Assembly: GCF_000586475.1 (NCBI RefSeq)
Contig: NZ_BAWJ01000017.1
Span: 1 to 64,000, forward strand
Source of the DNA: Psychrobacter sp. JCM 18903
GTDB taxonomy: Bacteria > Pseudomonadota > Gammaproteobacteria > Pseudomonadales > Moraxellaceae
DNA length: 64,000 nt
Direction of reading: 5' to 3'
The notes beneath the pieces were generated by a model. That model did no database searches. It was not told the origin of the DNA and saw nothing but the letters and a program-made list of their open reading frames with translations. A program made the translations under genes and the position numbers. Each line of letters opens with the position of its first letter. Position 1 is the first letter of the stretch. This document shows, in pieces, positions 32,153-42,392 of the stretch.

Positions 32153-32187
32153 TAGTGCTACTTGCCAGCGTAAGTAGCACTTTTTTA
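32153..32187 (+). terminator. Terminator after narK2
   Basis: Stem AGTGCTACTT / TAAGTAGCACT followed by six T. Confidence 0.85.
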
Positions 32188-32272
32188 TTTTTACCAATCC
32201 ATATTCTGCTTGTAAATAAGCCCGACTTATAAATACTTAACGATTTTTTAAGCAAATTTTATCATTTACCGC

Positions 32273-32288
32273 TACTACTAAGGTGGTA
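32273..32288. promoter_or_regulatory. Candidate NarL site upstream of narG
   Basis: TACTACT-AA-GGTGGTA, a 7-2-7 inverted repeat close to the E. coli NarL pattern TACYYMT-N2-AKRRGTA, about 150 bp before narG. The same repeat occurs ahead of moaA. Confidence 0.45.
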
Positions 32289-32438
32289 GTGCTCTGCTCA
32301 TGTTAGCGGATAGTAAGAGGGCGATGGCTTACTTAAAATAATACCATCGAAAAACATTTACAGCTTGGGCAAAGGGTTGTTTTTACCACGCCATTCAGCT
32401 TTAGATACCCCATAGGCAATAATACAGAGGATAGCGAA

Positions 32439-35400
32439 ATGAGCCATTTACTCGACCAATTCCGTTTTTTTAAACGTAAAAAGGGCGAATTCTCCGATGG
32501 GCATGGTGAGACGCGCGATGAGTCTCGTGACTGGGAAAATGTGTATCGTAGCCGTTGGCAGTATGACAAAGTCGTGCGTTCAACGCATGGGGTCAACTGT
32601 ACCGGTTCTTGCTCATGGAAAATTTACGTAAAAAACGGCTTGGTCACGTGGGAGACGCAGCAAACTGACTATCCTGAAACCCGTCCAGACCTACCAAACC
32701 ACGAACCGCGTGGCTGTCCTCGTGGCGCAAGTTATAGCTGGTACATGTATTCAGCGAACCGTGTGAAATATCCTAAAGTACGTAAGCCGCTTCTCAAATT
32801 ATGGCGTGAAGCCAAAGCGCAGTATCCTGATCCAGTCGATGCGTGGGGCAGCATTGTCCAAGACCCTATCAAAGCAGAACAGTATAAATCCAAGCGCGGT
32901 TTGGGCGGTTTTATTCGCTCAACGTGGGCAGAAGTTAATGAAATCATCGCCGCTAGTAACGTCTATACTGCCAAAACCTTTGGTCCTGACCGTATCGTTG
33001 GCTTCTCTCCGATTCCTGCGATGTCGATGGTCAGTTACGCCGCCGGTAGTCGATATTTATCACTTATCGGCGGTGTTTGCTTATCATTCTATGACTGGTA
33101 TTGTGACCTGCCACCAGCGTCGCCAATGGTTTGGGGTGAGCAAACCGACGTGCCAGAATCAGCCGATTGGTACAACTCTGATTATATTATTGCCTGGGGT
33201 TCAAACGTTCCGCAAACGCGTACACCAGACGCGCATTTCTTTACCGAAGTTCGTTATAAAGGCACTAAGACCGTTTCTATCACCCCTGACTATGCTGAGG
33301 TTTCTAAGTTAACTGACTTATGGCTAAATCCAAAACAGGGTACTGATGCGGCTGTTGCGCAAGCATTCTGTCATGTCATTATCAAAGAGTTTTATCTTAA
33401 GCAGCCCAGTGATTATTTCCTGGATTACGCCAAGCGTTATACCGACTTACCCGTACTGGTCATGCTAGAAGGTGAAGAAGGCGCACGCCATGCTGGTCGC
33501 TATCTACGCGCTTCTGACTTAATCGATAATTTAGGTCAAGAAAACAACCCAGAATGGAAAACCATCGGTCTAAATAGTAATGGCGAGCTGGTTTCTCCAC
33601 TCGGCTCGATTGGCTATCGTTGGGGCGAAAAAGGCAAATGGAACCTTGAGCAAAAAAATGGTACGACAGGCGCAGAGATTGACCTTACACTGACTTTAAA
33701 AGACAGCAATGAGACCTGCAAAGTCGGCTTTGATTACTTTGGTCATGTGGATCATCCACATTTCACCTCGGTACCGGGCGAAGCGATACAGCAAAAAACC
33801 GTTCCTTGTAAAACCATTACCCTTGCCGATGGCAGCACCGCTATCGTTGCGACCGTCTTTGATCTAACCGTTGCCAACCTTGGGGTGGATAATGGTGTTG
33901 GCGGCGAGCATGTCACCGACGACTATGACGATGCAAGCGTACCGGGTACGCCTGCTTGGCAAGAAGTCATCACCGGCCTAAGCCGTGAGCGCGTCATTCA
34001 AGTCGCGCGTGAATTCGCTGAAAACGCCCATAAGACTCATGGTAAATCGATGATTATCATCGGCGCGGGTATGAACCACTGGTATCACCTAGACATGAAC
34101 TATCGCGGCGTGATTAACATGCTGATGCTATGTGGCTGTATCGGCAAATCTGGCGGCGGCTGGGCGCATTATGTTGGTCAAGAAAAACTGCGCCTCAAAC
34201 GGGCTGGTTGCCATTGGCCTTTGCGCTTGATTGGCATCGTCCACCGCGTCATATGAACGGCACGAGCTTCTTTTACAATCACAGCTCACAGTGGCGTCAC
34301 GAAACCATTTCTGCCCATGAGATACTCTCGCCTCTCGTCGATAAAAAGTTCTTCCCTGAGCATATGCTTGATTACAACATTCAAGCAGAACGCGCAGGCT
34401 GGTTGCCTTCAGCACCACAACTCAACCGCAATCCACTGACCATCGCTGCCAAAGCCAAAGAAAGCGGCAAAGGCGTGGAAGAGTATGTTGTCGATTCTCT
34501 CGAAGATGGCAGCTTACGTTTTGCTTGTGAATCACCTGATAACCCAGCCAACTTCCCTCGCAACATGTTTATCTGGCGCTCAAACCTATTGGGCTCGTCC
34601 GGTAAAGGTCATGAATATATGCTGCATTATTTCTTGGGCACCAAAAACGGCTTGCTCAATAAAGAAAATGCAGAAGGTCACCTGCAACCAAAAGAAGTCG
34701 ATTGGGTAGAAAAAGGCCCAACTGGTAAATTAGACTTGGTTGTCACATTAGACTTCCGTATGTCTTCTACCTGTTTGTATTCTGACATCGTGCTACCGAC
34801 TGCAACTTGGTACGAAAAAGATGATATGAATACCTCAGACATGCATCCATTCATTCACCCATTAACCGCCGCAACTGACCCTGCGTGGGAATCTAAGACC
34901 GATTGGGAAATTTATAAAGGCATTGCCAAGAGCTTCTCTGAAGTATCAAAAGGTCATTTAGGTGTTGAAACTGACGTTGTCACCTTGCCAATGCAACATG
35001 ACACCCCGGGTGAGTTAGCACAGCCATTTGGTGGCACTGACTGGAAAACGGCTGGCGAAAAACCTGTACCGGGTAAAAACTGCCCGATGATTAAAGTGGT
35101 TGAGCGTGACTATCCGAGCACTTATAAAAAGTTCACTTCTATGGGTCCTGCCTTAGAAAAACTGGGCAATGGCTCAAAAGGCTTGAATTGGGATATGAAA
35201 ACTGAGGTCAAACAGCTGGGGGATTTAAACCACCGCGTGACTGAAACGGGTATTTCTGAAGGCAGACCAAGTCTCAACACCGCTATCAATGCCTCTGAAA
35301 TGATTTTGATGTTGGCGCCTGAGACCAATGGTCATGTCGCCGTAAAAGGCTGGGCTGCACTCTCTGAATTTACTGGTCGCGATCATACTCATCTTGCCAA

Positions 35401-36196
35401 ATCTAGCGAGCACGAAAAAATCCGCTTTAAAGATATCGTTGCCCAACCACGCAAAATCATCTCAAGCCCAACTTGGTCAGGTATTGAGTCGGATCAGGTC
35501 AGTTATAACGCGGGCTATACCAACGTCCATGAGCTGATTCCATGGCGTACGATTACTGGTCGTCAGCAGTTTTATCAAGACCATCCTTGGATGCAGGCGT
35601 TTGGTGAGCAAATGCAGCAGTATCGTCCACCTATCGATACCAAGACCACTGAGCTGCTCAAAGACGCCAAACCAAATGGTAATAAAGAGATTGTACTGAA
35701 CTTTTTAACACCGCACCAAAAATGGGGCATCCACAGTACCTACTCTGAAAACTTGCTGATGCTGACCCTAAGTCGCGGTGGACCTTGTGTCTGGATGTCA
35801 GAAGTCGATGCGCAAAAAGCCGGCATCGTCGATAACGACTGGATTGAGCTGTTCAATGCTAATGGGGCAATCACTGCCCGTGCCATCGTCAGCCAAAGGG
35901 TGAAAGAAGGCATGACCATGATGTATCACGCCCAAGAGAAATTGGTTAACATTCCAGGCTCTGAGCAAACAGGCACGCGTGGCGGTATCCATAACTCGGT
36001 CACTCGGACGATTTTGAAACCGACACATATGATTGGCAGCTACGCCCAGCAGTCTTATGGCTTTAACTACTATGGCACCGTTGGTTGTAACCGTGATGAA
36101 TTTGTCGTGATTCGTAAAATGTCAAAAATCGACTGGCTAGAAGATAAGCCAGATAACGAATTACCGCGCCCATTACCAACCAGCATTGAAGGGTAA
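32439..36196 (+). CDS. narG: Respiratory nitrate reductase alpha subunit NarG (one frameshift)
   Basis: Molybdenum bis-MGD catalytic subunit that reduces nitrate on the cytoplasmic side, about 1252 residues. The N-terminal FS0 cluster motif is visible (HGVNCTGSCSWKIYVKNGLV ... EPRGCPRGASYSWY), followed by WGSNVPQTRTPDAHFF, GGGWAHYVGQEKLRPQTGW and GCNRDEFVVIRK at the end. One missing C (about 34192, CGCC read as CGCCT) breaks it at LRP; both halves overlap in adjacent frames. First gene of narGHJI. Confidence 0.96.
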
Positions 36197-36216
36197 AGCT
36201 GTTTCTTCTATCGAAA

Positions 36217-36240
36217 AGATATCCTGATTTCAGGATATCT
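36217..36240. repeat. Perfect hairpin between narG and narH
   Basis: AGATATCCTGA-TT-TCAGGATATCT, an 11-bp perfect stem in the 92-bp gap. No T-run follows, so it is more likely an mRNA processing or stability structure than a terminator. Confidence 0.6.
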
Positions 36241-36288
36241 AGAAAGAACATAAAGCTGCTTTTTTACTATTATTTGGAGCACAGATCC

Positions 36289-37825
36289 ATGAAAATTCGT
36301 TCGCAAGTCGGCATGGTGCTTAACCTTGATAAATGTATCGGTTGTCACACCTGCTCAGTCACCTGTAAAAACGTCTGGACCAGCCGTGAAGGTATGGAGT
36401 ATGCGTGGTTTAACAACGTTGAATCAAAACCCGGTATCGGCTACCCCAAAGAGTGGGAAAATCAAACCAAATGGAAAGGCGGTTGGATACGCAATGCCAA
36501 TGGCACTATCAATCCGCGTATCGGCGGTAAATTCAGAGTACTCGCCAATATCTTTGCTAACCCTGACCTGCCTGAGATTGATGACTATTACGAGCCGTTT
36601 GATTTCGATTATCAACATTTACATACTGCGCCTATCAGCAACCATCAACCTATCGCCCGCCCGCGCTCAGCCATCACTGGCAAGCGTATGCAAAAGATTG
36701 AATGGGGTCCTAACTGGGAAGAAATCCTCGGCTCAGAGTTTGAAAAACGTCGCAAAGATAAGAACTTTGACAACATTCAAGCGGAGATTTATGGCGAGTA
36801 CGAAAACACCTTTATGATGTATTTGCCACGTCTGTGCGAGCATTGCTTGAACCCAACTTGCGTCGCATCATGCCCAAGTGGCGCGATTTATAAGCGTGAA
36901 GAAGACGGCATTGTCTTAATTGACCAAGAAAAATGTCGCGGCTGGCGCATGTGTATCTCAGGCTGCCCGTATAAAAAGATTTACTACAACTGGAAGTCGG
37001 GAAAATCTGAAAAATGCATCTTCTGTTATCCACGTATCGAAGCCGGCTTGCCGACCGTTTGTTCAGAAACCTGTGTTGGTCGTATCCGCTACTTGGGCGT
37101 ACTGCTTTATGACGCGGACAAAATCGCTGAAGCAGCAAGCACACCTAACGAGCAAGACCTTTATCAAGCACAGTTAGACGTATTTTTAGATCCAAATGAC
37201 CCTGCTGTTATCGCCCAAGCATTAAAAGACGGTGTACCGCAATCGGTCATTGATTCAGCAGCGCTCACCAGTTTATAAGCTAGCGATGGATTGGAAGCTT
37301 GCGCTACCGCTACATCCTGAATACCGCACGCTGCCGATGGTTTGGTATGTACCGCCATTATCACCGATTCAAAATGCTGCTGAAGCAGGCAAAGTCGGTA
37401 TGGATGGTTTGATTCCAGATGTCGACAGCTTACGTATTCCACTGCGTTATTTAGCAAACATGCTTACCGCAGGCGATGAAGAGCCAGTACGTTTGGCATT
37501 GAAGCGCCTACTGGCTATGCGTAGCTACAAGCGTATGCAATTGGTTGAAAAACAAGAAGTCCAAAGTATCTTGGATGATGTGGGTTTGACCAAGCTGCAA
37601 GTGGAAGAGATGTACCGCTACTTGGCTATCGCCAACTACGAAGATCGCTTTGTAATTCCAACGGCGCATCGTGAAGAAGCATTGAGTGACGCTTTTGCTG
37701 AACGCAATGGTTGCGGATTCACCTTTGGCGAAGGCTGTTCAGGACATTCGGACAATAGCATGTTTGGACAACGCAAAACCAATCGCCGCGATTTCATCGA
37801 TACTGTCCAAAAGTGGGAGTCATAA
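36289..37825 (+). CDS. narH: Respiratory nitrate reductase beta subunit NarH (one frameshift)
   Basis: Iron-sulfur electron-transfer subunit, about 511-512 residues. ATG 36289 (MKIRSQVGMVLNLDK) follows TTTGGAGC. Four cluster motifs: CIGCHTCSVTC, CEHCLNPTCVASCPSG, CRGWRMCISGCPYKK (Trp in place of a Cys, as usual for NarH) and CIFCYPRIEAGLPTVC. The plain frame stops at 37278; near 37261 the frame moves by two missing bases or one extra to continue as SPVYKLAMDWKLALPLHPEY. This is the one frameshift here not explained by one lost homopolymer base. Confidence 0.95.
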
Positions 37826-37826
37826 G

Positions 37827-38681
37827 ATGCAAACTACTCAACTTAATAACAGCACTTCAGTGCATGAGCCAATTACCCAACCAACCATCGGCAACTCGGA
37901 TTTGAAGCTACTCAAGGTACTCAGTCTACTTATCGACTATCCAAGTAATGAGCTGTTTCTCGGTGATACGCTTGCCGATTGCACAGAGATTGTCGCCAAA
38001 TCAACATTGATTAGTCCAGAAGTACGGACACAAATCATCGACTTGATTGAAGATTTAATCGATACCGGCTCTCTTGAGGCGCAAGCGCGTTATGACGGTC
38101 TGTTTGAGCGCGGGCGTTCTTTATCACTATGGTTGTTTGAGCATGTACATGGCGAGTCGCGCGACCGTGGTCAAGCGATGGTCGATTTGATGGGTCAGTA
38201 TCAAGAAGCGGGCTTTGAGATTAGCGTCAAAGAGCTGCCTGATTATCTGCCTTTGTATCTTGAATTTTTAGCGTATCAAGCAACCATTATCGAAGACGAT
38301 ATTCAAATTCGTATGGATATCGCTGATGTTAGCCATATCCTCGCTTTGCTTGCCGCCAGATTAGAAGGTCGCGGTAGCTTGTATAAAGGCTGCTTTAATG
38401 CGCTATTGCAAATCGCTGGTAAACCGCTCGATATCGTTGAAGAGTACCAAGAAAAAATCAGTAAAGAAAAGCGTGATGACAGCTTTGAGGCATTAGATAA
38501 AGAATGGGAAGAAGAAGTGGTGACGTTTTTGGATGCGCAACAAGAAGAGCGCTGCCCGTCACAAACAAGTACCCAAAATCTTGCAGCAAAAGCTGGTATA
38601 AAAAATGCCTCTGCTACAAATGCGGTCGATGCTCCAGTGCACTGGGTAGATTTTAAAACCAACCAACCGGTTAAATCATAA
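37827..38681 (+). CDS. narJ: Nitrate reductase assembly chaperone NarJ
   Basis: Private chaperone that binds NarG for cofactor insertion and membrane docking; not part of the final enzyme. 284 residues from ATG 37827, 1 nt after the narH stop; the frame is open further upstream, but that part overlaps narH. It shows the TorD/NarJ-type helical fold with LLKVLSLLIDYPSNEL, YDGLFERGRSLSLWLFEHVHGESRDRGQAM and PDYLPLYLEFLA. It has a long C-terminal extension (about 50 residues) beyond the family core. Intact. Confidence 0.93.
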   Translation: MQTTQLNNSTSVHEPITQPTIGNSDLKLLKVLSLLIDYPSNELFLGDTLADCTEIVAKSTLISPEVRTQIIDLIEDLIDTGSLEAQARYDGLFERGRSLSLWLFEHVHGESRDRGQAMVDLMGQYQEAGFEISVKELPDYLPLYLEFLAYQATIIEDDIQIRMDIADVSHILALLAARLEGRGSLYKGCFNALLQIAGKPLDIVEEYQEKISKEKRDDSFEALDKEWEEEVVTFLDAQQEERCPSQTSTQNLAAKAGIKNASATNAVDAPVHWVDFKTNQPVKS

Positions 38682-38695
38682 TAAGGAGAAAGGAC

Positions 38696-39421
38696 ATGAA
38701 TATCGCAGATCCTAGTGTGCAGTCTTTAGCCAACCTAAACTGGCTACAAATTTTCCTTTTTGGCGTTTATCCGTATGTGGCATTGACCATCGCTATTATT
38801 GGTACTTGGGTACGTTTTGATTTATCTCAGTATTCATGGAAGACAGGCTCGACGCAAATGCTCAGAAGCAAAAACATGCGCCTTGCCAGCAACTTATTCC
38901 ACGTTGGCATTATCGTGGTCTTGCTGGGTCATTTATTTGGCATGTTGACGCCGCATTTTCTTTATGACAGATTTATCAGCGCCGGACATAAGCAGATATT
39001 AGCGGTGGTCGTTGGGGGTATCGCAGGCGTGTTTTGTTGGTTTGGCTTGGTCATGCTCATGTGGCGACGCTTTACCGATGACCGTATCTCAAACACCTCA
39101 TCGTTCTCAGACAAGCTGGTACTGGTGCTGTTATTTATCCAGCTGAACTTAGGTCTGCTGTCCATCTTTACGTCAGTGAAGCATTTAGATGGCTATACCA
39201 TGATGAATTTGGCAGGATGGGCACAGGACATCACAATCTTAAGACCTTTGCAGGCAGCAGCGCGCATTGAGCAAACTGACTTAATTTATCAGCTGCATAT
39301 GGCGCTCGGCATCACCCTGATTGCGATATTTCCGTTTACACGGCTTATTCATATCATTAGCGCGCCAATTTGGTATTTCGGCCGTCGCTATCAAATTGTC
39401 AGACAAAAGAACTCTCAGTAA
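38696..39421 (+). CDS. narI: Respiratory nitrate reductase gamma subunit NarI
   Basis: Membrane cytochrome b that oxidises quinol and passes electrons to NarH. 241 residues with five membrane helices; haem ligand histidines are expected in LASNLFHVGIIVVLLGHLFG and YQLHMALGITLIAIFPFTRLIHI. ATG 38696 after AAGGAGAAAGGAC. Intact. Last structural gene of narGHJI. Confidence 0.95.
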   Translation: MNIADPSVQSLANLNWLQIFLFGVYPYVALTIAIIGTWVRFDLSQYSWKTGSTQMLRSKNMRLASNLFHVGIIVVLLGHLFGMLTPHFLYDRFISAGHKQILAVVVGGIAGVFCWFGLVMLMWRRFTDDRISNTSSFSDKLVLVLLFIQLNLGLLSIFTSVKHLDGYTMMNLAGWAQDITILRPLQAAARIEQTDLIYQLHMALGITLIAIFPFTRLIHIISAPIWYFGRRYQIVRQKNSQ

Positions 39422-39427
39422 GGCTGT

Positions 39428-39485
39428 AGAGCAGTATCTAAATGGAACGGCATTTTTAACCCTATCCTCACCTAGATACTGCTCT
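39428..39485 (+). terminator. Long-loop hairpin after narI
   Basis: Perfect 13-bp arms AGAGCAGTATCTA (39428-39440) and TAGATACTGCTCT (39473-39485) just after the narI stop. The T-run is short, so termination may be partial. Confidence 0.5.
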
Positions 39486-39564
39486 TTACCCTACCTTTAA
39501 CGATAAATCAACACGCCCTATATTTTAGAATTTCTATTACCAGAATCCTTAGTGGAGCAAAGCC

Positions 39565-40619
39565 ATGACTGTCAGTACCTACAATCCAGCCGACCATGCG
39601 ACCAACCAAAACGCTCATGTGCACAGTGGTAATCATCACAGCCATGATAATGATAATCACAGTCACAGTCACAGTCATGCCGATCACACTCCTACTGGTC
39701 GCGGTGATGATATTCTTAGAGTAATGCCAACCTTGTCTGATTTACAAAAACCGCATTCTGACCAAGAGTTCATCGAAAAAGCGATGGCGGAAGAGCGCAG
39801 CAACCATAAAAATCTGATTGCCTCTAGCGTGATGAGCTGCTTCAGTGACGGTCAATGGGTGATGATAGATAGAACCAATATCGCCCAAGAGCTGCAATAT
39901 CATCCAGCAGAAAACAAAGAAGACGCCGTCTTTTTAGCGACACAAGCGCTGGTTGTGCGCGAATTACTGAGATTGGCAGTTTTAGATGAGCCAAGCCTGG
40001 GTGAAGCGGCATGGGAAAACGACGAAGAGCAAGCTATCTCTACTTTAATAGACAAAAACGTTCAAGCAACGATGCCAGATATGGCAACTTGTGAGCGCTA
40101 TTATAAGCAGAATATGACTGACTTTAAGACTGATCCCATCATGACTGTACGCCATATTTTATTGGCATGCCCGCCTGAAGATGGCGATGAGCGCTTAAAG
40201 CTCAAAAAGACCGCGTATGAGTTTATCGAACAAATCAAAAATAACGCCAATCCTGATGCCGAGTTATTCAGTTAGCACGCCAGCATTCTGCTTGCCCTTC
40301 AAAAGAGCAAGGCGGCGAACTGGGTGTGATTAGCAAAGGTCAAACCGTACCAGAATTTGAAGGTGTATTATTTAAGCTCGATAAAGGACTGGCGCCAAGC
40401 CCTATCGAAAGCCGTTACGGTTTTCATATCGTTGAGGTGCTCAATAAAGAACCTGGGATACAGATGACTTATGAGCAAGTCAGCCCTGCGATCCATAATA
40501 AATTGAGCCAACAAGCCTTTCACCAATCATTATGCGATTACTTGTTTACCTTAGCGTATGAGGCTGATATCCAAGGTATCGAGATGACGCTTGAGCAAGA
40601 GAATATATTCCGCGGCTAA
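39565..40619 (+). CDS. Parvulin-type peptidyl-prolyl isomerase with a His-rich N-terminus (frameshifted)
   Basis: About 351 residues. A PpiC-like isomerase gene follows narI in Pseudomonas nar clusters, and this is its counterpart; it probably helps fold nitrate reductase or its cofactor proteins. Parvulin core: TVRHILLACPPEDGDER, then ELGVISKGQTVPEFEGVLF and YGFHIVEV. The plain frame stops at 40275; one missing base near 40270 restores ELxQLARQHSACPSKEQGGE. Residues 11-41 hold eleven His (NHHSHDNDNHSHSHSHADH), a probable metal-binding lead that is not part of the isomerase core. No signal peptide, so cytoplasmic. Confidence 0.85.
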
Positions 40620-40763
40620 GCAGTCCACTGTCGGTCACTTAATTCTTATGTTATAAAGTAGCTGCTATGGTATAAAGGTTCTTGTGATACAGCACCCTTT
40701 TTATGCTATGTGTCGTTCAATATCAATAACACAGTTCAATATTAATAAAATGAGTAGACGTTT

Positions 40764-42058
40764 ATGATTACGGTTGCAGGACTTATCTCTGAAATACAGC
40801 AGCGTATAGAGCTTATAATACTAACGACTATCCGCTACATAAAAGAGCGGTCGCAAGCTACGATTTATTAGACAGCCGTCATCATATATTGGCAGAAGAT
40901 ATTGTCTCGCCTTTTGCTATACCAAGACAAAATCTATCGGCGATGGATGGTTATGCGATCGCTAAAGACAGCCTACTCTCAGCAGACAGCACGATTGATA
41001 TCGTGGGTGAATCACAAGCGGGCAGTCCTTATAGTGGCGACATTTCAGCAGGACAAGGGGTGCGTATCTTTACCGGTGCGGTCGTTCCTGATAGCTGTGA
41101 TACGGTCATCATGCAAGAAAACACCAACTTTGCCGCCATAAAAGGCAGCATTGATAAATCGCAGCTTTATACTATTACCCTCAGTCAAGACGCTAAGCAT
41201 GATGACAATATCCGTAAACAAGGCGAAGAAATTGAAGTTGGCGAAGCGGTTCTATTAAAGGGTAAACGCCTAAATCCTGCTGATATTAGCTTATTGGCGA
41301 ATTTGGGCTTTGGTCAAGTGACGGTATATCAGCCTTTAACCGTTGGTGTACTCGCAACAGGCGATGAGCTAGTTGCCATTGGCAATGAGCTGACCAGCTT
41401 GGCGCAAATCTATAACTCGAACACGCCTACCCTAAAAAGCTTGCTCTCTGACTTGCCCATCACTATTCGAGATTATGGCATCATTGCTGATGATTTAGAT
41501 AAAACCACCACCGCCGTAACCCAAGCGATGCAAGAGTGCGACGTCCTTATCTCCACGGCTGGGGTATCGGTTGGCGACTATGATTTTTTAACCACCGTCA
41601 TTGGGCAGCTTGGGCAGATTAACCACTATAAAGTGGCGATGAAACCCGGCAAGCCATTTGTCTTTGGCGAGCTAACTAAAGATCTTGCCAAGCCCGTGCT
41701 GTATTTTGGCTTACCCGGCAATCCGCTATCGACCATCGTTGGTAGTCTGCAATTTGTGATCCCAGCCTTGTGGCAAATGGCAGGCGCTGCGCCACAAGAG
41801 CGACCTATGCAGTTAAGTCTCACTGCAACGCTTAAAAATGATGTCAAAAAATCAGCAGGACGGATGGATTTTCAAAGAGGCATATTGTCCCAAAACGAAC
41901 TTGGTGATTTCCAAGTTGAAAGCTTTACCAAGCAACAATCGCACCGTATCAAACAACTAAGCCACGCCAACTGCTTCATTGTACTAGCACAAGATTCTGG
42001 CAATGTAGCCGCTGGTGAAACCGTAAAAGTGCAGCCCTTCCCTTGGTTGCATCGCTGA
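40764..42058 (+). CDS. moeA: Molybdopterin molybdenumtransferase MoeA (frameshifted)
   Basis: Inserts molybdate into adenylylated molybdopterin. About 431 residues. ATG 40764 opens MITVAGLISEIQQR; a missing base near 40820 shifts into YNTNDYPLHKRAVASYDLLD and the rest of the protein. Family motifs: PRQNLSAMDGYA, RIFTGAVVPDSCDTVIMQEN, GVLATGDELV, STAGVSVGDYDF, KVAMKPGKPFVFG and GLPGNPLS. It follows the parvulin gene by about 145 bp. Confidence 0.93.
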
Positions 42059-42118
42059 ATAATAGCTAAACAACAGCTAAATAATTGCATCATTAATAAC
42101 GGTATAGTTAAAAAGCTG

Positions 42119-42183
42119 CATGGCTAATCAATGGTATAAAGCGTTACACAGTTAATCATTCTTTATACTGTTGATTAGCCATG
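42119..42183. repeat. 65-bp palindromic element before moaA
   Basis: Outer arms CATGGCTAATCAA / TTGATTAGCCATG (13 bp perfect), a 2x2 internal loop, then inner arms GTATAAAG / CTTTATAC (8 bp) and a 19-nt loop. No T-run on either side. Confidence 0.75.
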
Positions 42184-42242
42184 AATCATGAGAAACTGCT
42201 TGGGGCGTATGTTGATTTTGAAAATCATAACCAAGTAGCATC

Positions 42243-42258
42243 TACTACTTTAGTGGTA
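42243..42258. promoter_or_regulatory. Candidate NarL site upstream of moaA
   Basis: TACTACT-TT-AGTGGTA, a 7-2-7 inverted repeat almost identical to the one before narG, ending 134 bp before moaA. Confidence 0.45.
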
Positions 42259-42392
42259 GTTTTTGGGTCACTTACGGTGAATGGTTATTTGCGTGTAAAC
42301 TGTCATAATCATACCTAAATAGAATTTTCCACTCACAACCTGAGGCAACGCCTAAAAGTACACACTATACTTAATATTAATGGTAATCATCT

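Larger units (their letters stand above)
42059..42392. other. Regulatory region between moeA and moaA
   Basis: 334 bp with a long hairpin (42119-42183) and a candidate NarL site (42243-42258). No ORF. I looked for a molybdenum cofactor riboswitch here and could not convince myself of its conserved core. Confidence 0.5.

Noticed and set aside
42187-42392. Molybdenum cofactor riboswitch ahead of moaA
   Set aside because: The position is right, but I could not fit the conserved core and helices of the Moco RNA motif by eye; a covariance-model search would decide.
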